From Schaalia georgiae DSM 6843 (GTDB taxonomy: Bacteria > Actinomycetota > Actinomycetes > Actinomycetales > Actinomycetaceae): a DNA stretch of 64,000 bases. Under the pieces are notes generated by a model. It was given only the letters and a program-made list of their open reading frames with translations, was not told the origin of the DNA and did no database searches. The DNA lies in assembly GCF_000429245.1 (NCBI RefSeq), contig NZ_KE386870.1, positions 155,311 to 219,310 on the forward strand. Reading direction: 5' to 3'. Positions 17,098 to 25,276 of this stretch are shown here, piece by piece (within the stretch, counting starts at the first letter, position 1; every line of letters starts with the position of its first letter). The translations under genes were made by a program, and so were the position numbers.

Positions 17098-18219
17098 ATG
17101 AGCGTCAGAGTCGCCCTGGTGGTCGAACAAATGTGGCAGCCCGTGCCCGGGGGATCGGGCAGGTACATCGTCGAGGTCGCCTCCCGCCTGGGCGCAGCGG
17201 GCGCGCACGCCCTCGGGATCGCGGCAGCCCACGGGAGGGGCGGGCCGGCCCCCGCCTCGGTCGGCCTCACCATCCCCGTCGTCAACTCCCGCCTGCCCAG
17301 GCGCCTGCTCTACGCGGCGTGGGACCGCGCGGGCGCGCCGGGAGTGGACCGCATGGTGGCAGGGCCCTCCGGTGAGGCGGACGCCGTTCACGCGACCACG
17401 TGGGCGATCCCCCCCACGTCCAAGCCCCTGGCGGTCACCGTCCACGACGTCGCCTTCGTGCGCGACCCCGCGCACTTCACCCGCCACGGCAACGCCTACT
17501 TCCGCCGCGCCCTGGACAAGACACGGCGGCGCGCTGGCGCCATCATCGTCCCCAGCAGGGCCACCGCGGACGACTGCGTCGCGGCAGGCCTCGACGCGGC
17601 GAGGATCACGGTGATCCCCCACGGTCTCACCCACACCCCGGCCAGTGCGGACCAGGTCCGGGCGTTCCAGGAGGCCCACTCCCTCACGCGCCCCTACATC
17701 CTGTGGGTCGGCACCCGCGAGCCCCGCAAGAACCTGCCCACCCTGCTGCGCGCCTTCGCGCGCCTGGCCCCCGCCTCGGACCTCGACCTGGTCCTGGTGG
17801 GCCCAGCCGGATGGGGCGAGGACGCCACCGAGGAGGCCTCCCTGGCCGAGGAGATCCCCGCCGGGCGCCTCCACGTCCTGGGGCGCTTGGGCGACGCCGA
17901 CCTGGCCGCCGCCTACGCGGGCGCGCGCGCATTCACATTCCCCTCCATCTGGGAGGGCTTCGGCCTGCCCGTTCTGGAGGCAATGGCGCACGGCGCCCCC
18001 GTGGTCACCTCGGCGGGCACGTGCATGGAGGAGGTCGCCGGCGACGCGGGACTGCTCGTCGACCCGGTGGACGCCGGTGCCCTCGCCGAGGCGCTCGCGG
18101 CGGCGGCGGGCGCGGACCACGACCGCCTCGCCGCGGCCGGGCGCGAGCGGGCGTCGCTGTTCACATGGGAGGAATCGGCCCGCGCCCACGCCGCCGTCTA
18201 CCAGGACTTGGTGCGATGA
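17098..18219 (+). CDS. GT4-family glycosyltransferase
   Basis: 373-residue GT-B enzyme. PGGSGRYIVEVASRL (about residues 17-31) is the acceptor-domain loop. VGTREPRKNLPTLLRAF starts the donor domain, and EGFGLPVLE carries E-x7-E. It is similar in layout to the divergent enzyme at 15750-16910, suggesting an old duplication. It overlaps the following GT2 gene by 4 bp (ATGA), so the two are translated together. Start choice is supported by the TACCCT element six bases upstream. The sugar donor cannot be read from sequence. Confidence 0.88.
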   Translation: MSVRVALVVEQMWQPVPGGSGRYIVEVASRLGAAGAHALGIAAAHGRGGPAPASVGLTIPVVNSRLPRRLLYAAWDRAGAPGVDRMVAGPSGEADAVHATTWAIPPTSKPLAVTVHDVAFVRDPAHFTRHGNAYFRRALDKTRRRAGAIIVPSRATADDCVAAGLDAARITVIPHGLTHTPASADQVRAFQEAHSLTRPYILWVGTREPRKNLPTLLRAFARLAPASDLDLVLVGPAGWGEDATEEASLAEEIPAGRLHVLGRLGDADLAAAYAGARAFTFPSIWEGFGLPVLEAMAHGAPVVTSAGTCMEEVAGDAGLLVDPVDAGALAEALAAAAGADHDRLAAAGRERASLFTWEESARAHAAVYQDLVR

Positions 18220-19229
18220 GCGCGCGCCCCACCGTCCGCGTCATCATCGTGAACTGGCGCAACCCCGCCCTCACCCTGCGGGCCGCCCGGTCCATCGCGC
18301 CCCAACTGGGCAGCGGCGACCACCTGGTCCTCGTGGACAACGGGTCGGGCGACGACTCCGCCGCCGTCATCAGCGGGGGACTGGACGCTCTGCGCGGAGC
18401 CGCCGCCGGGGCGCGCGTGAGCCTCGTCGAGAACCCCGTCAACGCCGGTTTCGGCGCGGGCGTCGCAGCGGGGGCCGGAGGGGCCGACGAGGACGCCATC
18501 GCCCTGCTCAACAACGACGCCACCGTGGACGACGGGTACTTGGACGCGCTGCTGGCCCCCCTGGGCACCACCCGCGGGGGGGCCGAGGTGGGGGCCACCA
18601 CAGCCCTCATCCTGCTCAGCGGCACGTGGAGGCCGCTGGCCGACGGCGAGGACCGCCCCCACCTGGTGGCCCGCGACGGCGCCCGGTGGACGCGCCTGGA
18701 CGACGACGAGGCGGGGGAGGGGGCCGTCCTGGTCAACTCCACCGGAAACCTCGTCGATGCCTCCGGCAACGGCTACGACCGGGACTGGCTCTCCCCCGCG
18801 CGCGGCCTGGACGCCCCCGTCGGCGTCTTCGGCGTGTGCGGCGGGGCCTGCGCCGTCTCCCGCCGGGCGTGGGAGGCAGTCGGGGGGATCCGCACCGACC
18901 TGTTCATGTACTACGAGGACACGGACCTGTCCTGGAGGCTGCGCGAGGCGGGCTACGCGGCCGCCTACGTGAGCGGAGCCGTCGCGCGCCACGACCACGC
19001 GGCCTCGTCGGGCACCGGCTCGCCGATGTTCATCCGCGTCAACGCCCGCAACCGCCTGGTCGTGGCCGCCGAGCACGCCCCAGCGCGCGTGGTGGTCTCG
19101 GCCCTGGCGCGCTCCCTCGTCCGCGCCGCCCGGGCGGGGTTCCGGGGCCCCGGCGCCCGGGGGGTCCGCGAGGGGCTGGCGGGGATGCCGAGGGCGCTGC
19201 GGGCGCGCCGGCGCAGGCGCCGCGGGTAG
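18216..19229 (+). CDS. GT2-family glycosyltransferase
   Basis: 337-residue GT-A enzyme. VIIVNWRNPALTLRAARS opens the nucleotide-binding fold, LLNNDA is the DxD-equivalent region, and CGGACAVSRRAWEAVGG with YYEDTDLSWRLREAGY are typical of rhamnosyltransferase/WbbL-type enzymes. The C-terminal tail is Arg-rich. It is translationally coupled to the preceding GT4. A WbbL-like rhamnosyltransferase would fit with RmlB further along, but specificity is inferred only. Confidence 0.87.
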   Translation: MSARPTVRVIIVNWRNPALTLRAARSIAPQLGSGDHLVLVDNGSGDDSAAVISGGLDALRGAAAGARVSLVENPVNAGFGAGVAAGAGGADEDAIALLNNDATVDDGYLDALLAPLGTTRGGAEVGATTALILLSGTWRPLADGEDRPHLVARDGARWTRLDDDEAGEGAVLVNSTGNLVDASGNGYDRDWLSPARGLDAPVGVFGVCGGACAVSRRAWEAVGGIRTDLFMYYEDTDLSWRLREAGYAAAYVSGAVARHDHAASSGTGSPMFIRVNARNRLVVAAEHAPARVVVSALARSLVRAARAGFRGPGARGVREGLAGMPRALRARRRRRRG

Positions 19230-19288
19230 TGGCGCCCGCGCGGTCACAGGCCGGCCTCGGGCGGGTGCGGGACGGCCTCGGACGGTCG

Positions 19289-19366
19289 CGGGCCAGCATT
19301 GGGGTAGGCAACGGGTCATTGGGGTAGGCGATTTGCCTACCCCAATCGGTGGTTTCCTACCCCAAT
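19289..19366. repeat. phased inverted box array, CATTGGGGYAGG type (copy 2)
   Basis: Direct boxes CATTGGGGTAGG start at 19297 and 19317. Inverted boxes CCTACCCCAAT start at 19336 and 19356, so pitch is 20 bp. The central pair forms 12-bp arms around GATTT. The layout is the same as at 13209-13307. The arm bases that differ (TAGGC versus CAGGTTA) change together on both sides. Confidence 0.85.
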
Positions 19367-19416
19367 ACCGCTCGCCACGCGCGGAAGGGCGCCGCGGCCC
19401 CGGGTGACGAGTGCCT

Positions 19417-19547
19417 GGGCGTGTCTATGAAGGGGTGTGTGGAGGGAGGAGGGCGGCGTGTCTCGGTTGTGGTTGATCAATGACGGGCAGTGGGAGCTTC
19501 TGGAGGGCCTGCTGCCGTTTCAAAGGCCGGTGCGGGCCGTGCCGTGA
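19417..19547 (+). pseudogene. IS5-type transposase remnant (5' end only)
   Basis: From GTG 19458, after GGAGGGAGGAGG, 29 codons encode a peptide containing LINDGQWELLEGLLPF. This is the conserved N terminus of IS5-family DDE transposases (compare DAQWALLEPLLP). TGA at 19545 ends it. The preceding GGGCGTGTCTATGAAG (about 19418) resembles an IS5-group terminal repeat. No matching right end is found, so this is a decayed fragment. Confidence 0.7.
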
Positions 19548-19760
19548 TCACGGCCGGGTTCGGGACGGATCGTCTACCGGCAGCACGTCGGCGCCCCGGC
19601 GCGCCGGGGCGAACACGTACTCCTCGCACGAGGCGCGGTCGCCGTGCGGTCTGATTCCGGTGCTTGTGCGCGTGGTTGTGGGGGCTGTGTGTGGTCCGTT
19701 GGCGGTGCTCCGGGCGGCTTCGTGTGCTGTGCTGCGGGATCCTCGCGCCGTTGCGCCACT

Positions 19761-19920
19761 GCGCCACTTAGTGCGCGGCCGCGTCGCGTAGTGCTCTGCT
19801 GCACCGCCTAGAGCGTCGCTGCACCACTTAGCGCGCTGGTGCGCCACTTGGGCCGACGTGGGTCCTGGTTCTCCCGGCGTGTCGGGGGCCTAAGTGGTGC
19901 GGGCAGTGCCTTAGTGGTGC
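19761..19920. repeat. phased inverted box array, GCRCCACTTAG type
   Basis: Direct boxes start at 19761, 19781 (degenerate), 19801, 19821 and 19841, exactly 20 bp apart. Inverted boxes CCTAAGTGGTGC and CCTTAGTGGTGC end at 19900 and 19920, again 20 bp apart. Confidence 0.8.
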
Positions 19921-19949
19921 AGGTGCGGGCTCGTGCGGGGGCCTGTTCT

Positions 19950-20350
19950 GCGGTTGGAGGGGGCGTGGCTTTGGCGTGGGGGGCGGTGCGTTTGCTGGCG
20001 GGCTTGCCCTGGTCCATGTCTCACTCTTGGGCGCGTTCGCAGCTGTTGCGGCTCTGGTGGCCACGGGAGTCCGACCGCGGCCTCGTCGGAGGAGGGGGAG
20101 TGGCCGCGGTTCTTGGTCGCCCTGCGCAGTTGGTCGCTCGCGGACTCAATAGCGTTGGTGAAGGGGTGCCTCCTGCGCCAGTGGGGGAGGCACGATGCGG
20201 CGCCCCGCGGGCGGGAAGCTCCGGGAATGGCGCGAACCGGCCTGGGCTTTCCTCCCAAGTCGCCACCGTCTGGGGGTAGCGGGCCCGGGGTCGGACTCGG
20301 CGAAGCCCTCCAAGGCCCCAAGGGCCGTCACCGCGTCTGGCGGGCGTGGA
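19950..20350 (-). pseudogene. IS256/Mutator-family transposase remnant, frameshifted
   Basis: In successive minus-strand frames one reads RYPQTVATWEESPGRFAPF (about 20275), FTNAIES with QLRRATKNRGH (about 20165), and GKPASKRTAP (about 20005). These correspond in order to the conserved C-terminal part of Mutator-type transposases (TTNAIES, RGHFP, GKPANKR). At least two frame changes are needed, and the catalytic N-terminal part is not recognisable upstream. Confidence 0.8.
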
Positions 20351-20616
20351 CTCCCCGGTGCTGCCCCAGCTGTGGGGCTCCGATGCCGCCTCCCGGTCTG
20401 GCGCGGCGTGGACGAGTCGCGGGCGGCCGGGCCACGACGACAAGGGCGCCGCGGCCCCGCCAACAGGGGCCAGGGCTCGGGCGTGGATTCCTTGCGCCGC
20501 TCGCCCCCGGGGATGGAGGATAGCGGTGGAAGGACCTGGCCGCCAGGCCGGGCGAAGGCGGGGGAAGCCCAGCGGAGGGCGGCCGCTGAAGAACACGATC
20601 CGCCAGGGAGGCGCTT

Positions 20617-20889
20617 ATGAGCAGTCAACAACTCCGGGCAACGGGCAAATGGGCGCTCGTGTACACCCTGGGGGCGCTGGTCCTCAACCTCGTCTGCCAG
20701 ACGCTGGGCACGTACCTGCTGTGGTGGGCGGACCTGCAGAAGGGGTCCTCGCGGCCCCTCGGCTTTGTCGTCCAATTCGTGGTGAACGTCCTCCAGGGCG
20801 CCAGTGACTTCACTGTGATCGGGCTGTGCGCCGCCGCGGCGTTCATCACGTGGCGGGTCGCGGGAACCGTGGAGGGCGGCTCCGAGTAG
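20617..20889 (+). CDS. small two-helix membrane protein
   Basis: 90-residue protein with GGGAGG five bases before ATG 20617. Two hydrophobic stretches (about residues 13-37 and 62-80) are joined by a polar loop, and the C terminus (EGGSE) is acidic. Composition and the ribosome binding site support a real gene. No family is recognised. It ends 8 bp before the CRISPR array and follows the transposase graveyard, so it may be an isolated survivor or part of the adjacent glycan cluster. Confidence 0.6.
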   Translation: MSSQQLRATGKWALVYTLGALVLNLVCQTLGTYLLWWADLQKGSSRPLGFVVQFVVNVLQGASDFTVIGLCAAAAFITWRVAGTVEGGSE

Positions 20890-20897
20890 CCCTGCGC

Positions 20898-21109
20898 CGC
20901 CCGGCCCTCGCGCGCGGGGACGCGTGGTGTAGAGGAGGCCGCCGAGGATGCCGGCGACCACCCGGCCCTCGCGCGCGGGGGCGCGTGGACAGGACAGCCA
21001 TGCGAACTCTGCGCACCATCACCCGGCCCTCGCGCGCGGGGGCGCGTGTGCCCTGCTGCCCATTGCCGTCGCGGTCGGCGCACCCGGCCCTCGCGCGCGG
21101 GGGCGCGTG
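20898..21109 (-). CRISPR. short CRISPR array, four repeats, type I-E-like geometry
   Basis: 29-bp repeats at 20898-20926, 20959-20987, 21020-21048 and 21081-21109, with an exact 61-bp period. The three 32-bp spacers (20927-20958, 20988-21019, 21049-21080) are unrelated to each other. The + strand repeat core is CGGCCCTCGCGCGCGGGGG; on the minus strand the CCCCCGCGCGCG...GGG layout resembles actinobacterial I-E repeats. Three repeats are identical and the leftmost has two changes, marking the leader-distal end, so the leader should lie to the right (21110-21179). No cas gene is in the window. Confidence 0.88.
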
Positions 21110-21166
21110 TGCCAGAACACGCCTGCCCCACGCGGAACGGGACCCAGCGCCGACCGCGCGCGTTGG

Positions 21167-21172
21167 TAGACT
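21167..21172 (+). promoter_or_regulatory. -10 element for apparently leaderless epimerase gene
   Basis: TAGACT ends seven bases before ATG 21180. It sits inside a GTTGG-N7-CCAAC inverted repeat (21162-21178), and there is no Shine-Dalgarno. Confidence 0.5.
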
Positions 21173-21179
21173 TCCAACC

Positions 21180-22070
21180 ATGGTGAAGACTGTCCTCGTA
21201 ACCGGTGCCGGTGGCTACATCGGCCGTCACGTCGTCCGAGCGCTGCTGGAACGGGGCCTCGACGTCAGCGTCGTCGACCCGCGCCTCGACGGCGTCGACG
21301 AGCGGGCGCGGCGCCTCGACATCAACATCTTCGACGGGAGCGCCGACATCTACGACCGGATGGGACGGCCCGACGCCGTCCTCCACCTGGCCTGGCGCGA
21401 CGGCTTCGTCCACAACTCGCCCGCTCATATCGAGGACCTGCCCGCCCACTACCGCCTGATCGACGCCCTCTACAAGGGCGGCCTCGAACGCCTCGCCGTT
21501 ATGGGCTCCATGCACGAGGTCGGCTACTGGGAGGGCGCGATCACCGCCGACACGCCCTGCGCCCCCGCCTCCTTGTACGGCATTGCGAAGAACGCCCTGC
21601 GCCAGACCGCCCAGCTGCTCGCCTCGGCCAACGGCGCCTCCCTGCAATGGCTGCGCGGGTACTACATCGTCGGGGACGACAAGTACGGGTCCTCGATCTT
21701 CGCCAAACTGCTCGCCGCCGCCGAGGAGGGGAAGAAGACCTTCCCCTTCACCAGCGGGAAGAACCTCTACGACTTCATCTCCGTGCAGGGCCTGGCCCAC
21801 CAGATCGCCGCCGCCGTCAGCCAGGACGCCGTCACCGGCACGATCAACATCTGCACGGGCAAGCCCATCAGCCTCGCCGAGCGCGTCGAGGCGTACATCC
21901 GCGAGAACGGCCTGGACATCTCCCTCGAGTACGGCGCCTTCCCCGACCGCCCCTACGACTCGCCCGGCGTGTGGGGGGACGCGACCCGGATCACCGAGAT
22001 CCTCGAGGCGCTCGACGGGCCCGGCGCCCGCATCGACGTGGGCGCGGCCCCCGGCGGACAGGGGGCCTGA
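21180..22070 (+). CDS. NAD-dependent epimerase/dehydratase (extended SDR)
   Basis: 296-residue Rossmann protein. GAGGYIG at residues 8-14 binds NAD(P), and YGIAKN provides the active-site Tyr-x3-Lys (about residues 133-137), preceded by the Ser-containing GSMHEVG. It probably makes or modifies a nucleotide sugar for the adjacent glycan cluster. It ends 3 bp before the rhamnan-synthesis-F-like gene, starting a run of six tightly packed genes. Initiation appears leaderless. It is about 30 residues shorter than most GalE/RmlB proteins. The substrate is unknown. Confidence 0.85.
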   Translation: MVKTVLVTGAGGYIGRHVVRALLERGLDVSVVDPRLDGVDERARRLDINIFDGSADIYDRMGRPDAVLHLAWRDGFVHNSPAHIEDLPAHYRLIDALYKGGLERLAVMGSMHEVGYWEGAITADTPCAPASLYGIAKNALRQTAQLLASANGASLQWLRGYYIVGDDKYGSSIFAKLLAAAEEGKKTFPFTSGKNLYDFISVQGLAHQIAAAVSQDAVTGTINICTGKPISLAERVEAYIRENGLDISLEYGAFPDRPYDSPGVWGDATRITEILEALDGPGARIDVGAAPGGQGA

Positions 22071-22073
22071 GGG

Positions 22074-23936
22074 ATGCGACGCGGAGGAATCTTCCTGTTC
22101 TTCGACCCCCAGGGCAAGGTCGACGACTACATCCTCAAGTGCCTGGGCACCCTGCGAGAGCACATCGACGAGATCCTCGTGGTGTCGAACTCCCCCTTGG
22201 ACGGGACCGCCAGGGCGCGCCTGGAGGGCGTCGCCACAACCGTGATCGAGCGCGAGAACGTCGGATTCGACGTCGGCGGCTACCAGGACGGGCTCGACGC
22301 CTTCGGGTGGGACAGGCTGGGCTCCTTCGACGAGCTCGTCCTCTTCAACTACACCTTCTTCGCCCCCGTCAACCCCTGGAAGAACCTCTTCGACCGTGTC
22401 GACGAGTGGGGCGACGTGGACTTCTGGGGCATCACCGAGCACGACGAGGTCCGCCCCCATCCCTTCCTGGCCAAGACCGTCATGCCGCGCCACATCCAAT
22501 CCCACTGGATCGCTGTGCGCAACCCCCTGCTCACCAGCGCCGACTTCCGCGACTACTGGAGCTCCATGCCCCAGATCTCCTCGTACAACGACTCGATCCA
22601 ATGGCACGAGACGCGTTTCACCGAGCACTTCACGGAGCTCGGCTACACGCACAAGGTCGCTTACCCCAGGGAGGACTACCCCTCGCGCAACCCCGTCTTC
22701 GACAACGCCGCGCAACTGCTGGCCGACGGGTGCCCCATCCTCAAGAGGCGCAACCTCTTCCACGACCCCCTCTACCTGGACCGCCACGCCATCGTCGGGG
22801 CGGACATGCTGGAGCTGGCGGCCCGGTCCGGCTACGACACGGACCTCATCCTCACCAACCTGGCCCGCACCTCCAAGCCCCGCGACCTCGTCACCAACGC
22901 CGGCCTGACCACAGTCGTGCCCCCCTTCGCCGCGCCGCAGGCCCGCGAGAAGGCCGCCTCGCTGCGTGTCGCCGCCATCGCGCACATCTTCTACGCGGAC
23001 ATGGCCGACGAGATCATCGACCGGCTCTCGGCGCTGCCCGACGGCTGGCGCCTGGTCGCCACCACGGCCGACGAGGAGCGCAAGGCCGCCATCGAGGAGA
23101 CCATGGCGCGCAGGGGCGTCGCCGGGGAGGTGCGCGTCGTCGCCTCGAACCGCGGGCGCGACATCTCCGCGTTCCTGGTGGACTGCGCCGACGTGCTGGC
23201 GGGCGACGACTACGACATCGTCGTGAAGATCCACTCGAAGAAATCCGTGCAGGACGAGGCCAACGCCGCCCACCTCTTCAAGGACCACCTCTACGAGAAC
23301 CTCCTGGACTCCAAGGACCACGTGGCCAACATCCTCGCCGAGTTCGCCGACCACCCCGGGCTGGGTATGGCACTGGCGCCCATGCCGCACATGGGCTACC
23401 CCACGATGGGCCACGCCTGGTTCGCCAACCGCCGTCCCGCGCGCGAACTGGCGAAGCGGATCGGCATCACCGTCCCCTTCGACGACCACCAGCCCCTGGC
23501 GCCCTACGGGTCCATGTTCATCGCCCGGCCCCGCGCGCTGCGCCCCCTGGTCGAGGCGGGACTCACCCACGACGACTTCCCGCCCGAGGGCGGCTACCAG
23601 GACGGCTCCCTGGCCCACGTCATCGAGCGCCTGCTCGCGTACGCGGTCCTGTCCGAGGGCTACTTCGCCCGTCCCGTCATGACCCCCAAGTGGGCCGGCG
23701 TCTACTACGGGTACCTCGAGTACAAGCTCGCGGCGACCTCCTCCATGCTGCCCGCCTTCTCCATCGACCAGGTCCCCTACCTCAAGGCGCGCGTCGGGCA
23801 GGTCCCCAACGTGCTCGGAGCGGTCAAGACGAACATCATGCTGCGCAGCCCCGGAATCGGCAACGCCCTCAAGCCCGCCTACCGGGCGGGCCGCAAGGCC
23901 GTCGCCGCCCTCCGCTCGCTCAGGGGCCGCCGATGA
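22074..23936 (+). CDS. rhamnan synthesis F-family protein
   Basis: 620-residue protein resembling RgpF-type enzymes of rhamnose-containing polysaccharide synthesis. Two halves are visible: an N-terminal GT-like part with ENVGFDVGGYQDGLD and LFNYTFFAPV (about residues 60-110), and a C-terminal part with SNRGRDISAFL and DIVVKIHSKKS, ending in RPVMTPKWAGVYY. Such two-domain proteins extend polyrhamnose backbones or side chains in the cytoplasm. It overlaps the acyltransferase gene by 4 bp. Together with RmlB at 34 kb it supports a rhamnose-containing polymer, although RmlA, RmlC and RmlD are not in the window. Confidence 0.87.
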   Translation: MRRGGIFLFFDPQGKVDDYILKCLGTLREHIDEILVVSNSPLDGTARARLEGVATTVIERENVGFDVGGYQDGLDAFGWDRLGSFDELVLFNYTFFAPVNPWKNLFDRVDEWGDVDFWGITEHDEVRPHPFLAKTVMPRHIQSHWIAVRNPLLTSADFRDYWSSMPQISSYNDSIQWHETRFTEHFTELGYTHKVAYPREDYPSRNPVFDNAAQLLADGCPILKRRNLFHDPLYLDRHAIVGADMLELAARSGYDTDLILTNLARTSKPRDLVTNAGLTTVVPPFAAPQAREKAASLRVAAIAHIFYADMADEIIDRLSALPDGWRLVATTADEERKAAIEETMARRGVAGEVRVVASNRGRDISAFLVDCADVLAGDDYDIVVKIHSKKSVQDEANAAHLFKDHLYENLLDSKDHVANILAEFADHPGLGMALAPMPHMGYPTMGHAWFANRRPARELAKRIGITVPFDDHQPLAPYGSMFIARPRALRPLVEAGLTHDDFPPEGGYQDGSLAHVIERLLAYAVLSEGYFARPVMTPKWAGVYYGYLEYKLAATSSMLPAFSIDQVPYLKARVGQVPNVLGAVKTNIMLRSPGIGNALKPAYRAGRKAVAALRSLRGRR

Positions 23937-25276
23937 GCCGTCCCCTGGGGAAGGCGTCCGCGTACCGGCCCCACACACCGCTGTCGGTCGCCGAGGCGTT
24001 CGACTCGCGCAACAACTCCATCGGCTTCCTCCGGTGGCTGATGGCCTTCATGGTGATCTTCTCCCACGCGGGCCCCATCGCGGGCTTCTACGGCGGCGAG
24101 GACCTGGGCGTCCAGGTCTCACGGGAGCAGTCGATCGGCGGCGTCGCCGTGGCGGGATTCTTCTTCTTCTCGGGATTCCTCATCACCCGCTCGCGGATGG
24201 GCCGCGCCACGATCTGGCGCTACATGTGGCGCAGGTGCCTTCGGATCTTCCCCGCGTTCTGGGCGGCGATGCTCTTCACCGTGGTGGTCCTGGCGCCCAT
24301 CGCCTACTGGCACATGCACGGGTCCATCAGCGGCTACCTGCACCCCCAGACCGAGTCGCCCCTGACGTACTTCGCGAACAACATGTGGCTCAACCTGAGC
24401 CAGCGCAATATCGCGGGAATGGGCGAGACACTGCCCTACTACGTCCTCCACGGCGCCCGCGACTGGAACGGCTCCGCGTGGACGCTGATCTACGAGTTCA
24501 AGGCCTACATCCTGGTCGCCGTCCTGGGACTCTTCGGGGCGCTGGCCAACAAGAAGGTCGGCGGGGCCTTCGCGATCGTCCTCATCGCGCTCAACGGGCT
24601 CCAGTGGATGGGCGCGGGGCAGCTGGCCAACGTCAACATCCTCTTCCGCGACCCGTACATGCTGATGTTCCTGGCGCCCTTCGCCTTCGGCATGCTCTTC
24701 ACGCTCTACGGCGACAAGATCCCCATGGACTCGCGCCTGGCCTACGGGGCGCTGGTGTTCGGCGCCCTGTCCTACGCCTCTGGCGGGTGGAACATCGTCG
24801 GGCAGTACGGTTTCCTCTACTTCCTCATGTACCTGGCGGTGCGCCTGCCCCTGCAGAACTGGGAGAAGAACGGGGACCTGTCCTACGGGATCTACATCTA
24901 CGCATGGCCGCTCATGGCCTTCGGCGCGTACTTCCACCTGCAGGACCGGGGCTGGTGGGCCTACCACCTCACGGTCGTGATCGGCTGCCACATCCTGGCC
25001 TACCTGTCGTGGCACCTCATTGAGAAGCCGGCGATGAGCCTGAAGAACTACCTGCCCGGCTGGTTGGACTCCCTCATCGAGAGGTTCCGTCCCTCCTACG
25101 AGGCGCTCGTGCGCCGCACGGTCGTCCCCGCCTACTCCTCGACCCGCCTCGCAACCGCCCTGGCCGCCGAGGAGACGGGCGAGGGCCCCGGGGCCGGCGA
25201 CCACGACGGCGCGGGCAGCCCCGGCCCCCGCGCCAAGGGCGCCGCGCCGACGCCCGCTGAGGAGGGAAGCCGATGA
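23933..25276 (+). CDS. acyltransferase 3 family membrane O-acyltransferase
   Basis: 447-residue polytopic protein with the acyltransferase 3 fold and about ten TM helices. The N-terminal RWLMAFMVIFSHAGPI contains the conserved catalytic-type His, and GVAVAGFFFFSGFLITRS with RRCLRIFPAFW follow as in OafA-like enzymes. The last roughly 60 residues are Gly/Ala/Glu-rich and likely disordered. It should move acetyl groups across the membrane and O-acetylate a sugar. ATG 23933 overlaps the preceding stop by 4 bp. The next gene encodes an SGNH/AlgX-like protein, giving a two-part O-acetylation unit (inferred). Confidence 0.87.
   Translation: MSRPLGKASAYRPHTPLSVAEAFDSRNNSIGFLRWLMAFMVIFSHAGPIAGFYGGEDLGVQVSREQSIGGVAVAGFFFFSGFLITRSRMGRATIWRYMWRRCLRIFPAFWAAMLFTVVVLAPIAYWHMHGSISGYLHPQTESPLTYFANNMWLNLSQRNIAGMGETLPYYVLHGARDWNGSAWTLIYEFKAYILVAVLGLFGALANKKVGGAFAIVLIALNGLQWMGAGQLANVNILFRDPYMLMFLAPFAFGMLFTLYGDKIPMDSRLAYGALVFGALSYASGGWNIVGQYGFLYFLMYLAVRLPLQNWEKNGDLSYGIYIYAWPLMAFGAYFHLQDRGWWAYHLTVVIGCHILAYLSWHLIEKPAMSLKNYLPGWLDSLIERFRPSYEALVRRTVVPAYSSTRLATALAAEETGEGPGAGDHDGAGSPGPRAKGAAPTPAEEGSR

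Noticed and set aside
19548-19847. Small open frames between the transposase remnant and the box array
   Set aside because: No recognisable motif; they overlap repeats and decayed IS sequence.
20625-23978. 1117-codon minus-strand open frame
   Set aside because: It is antisense to three convincing plus-strand genes and the CRISPR array; long antisense frames are expected at this GC content.
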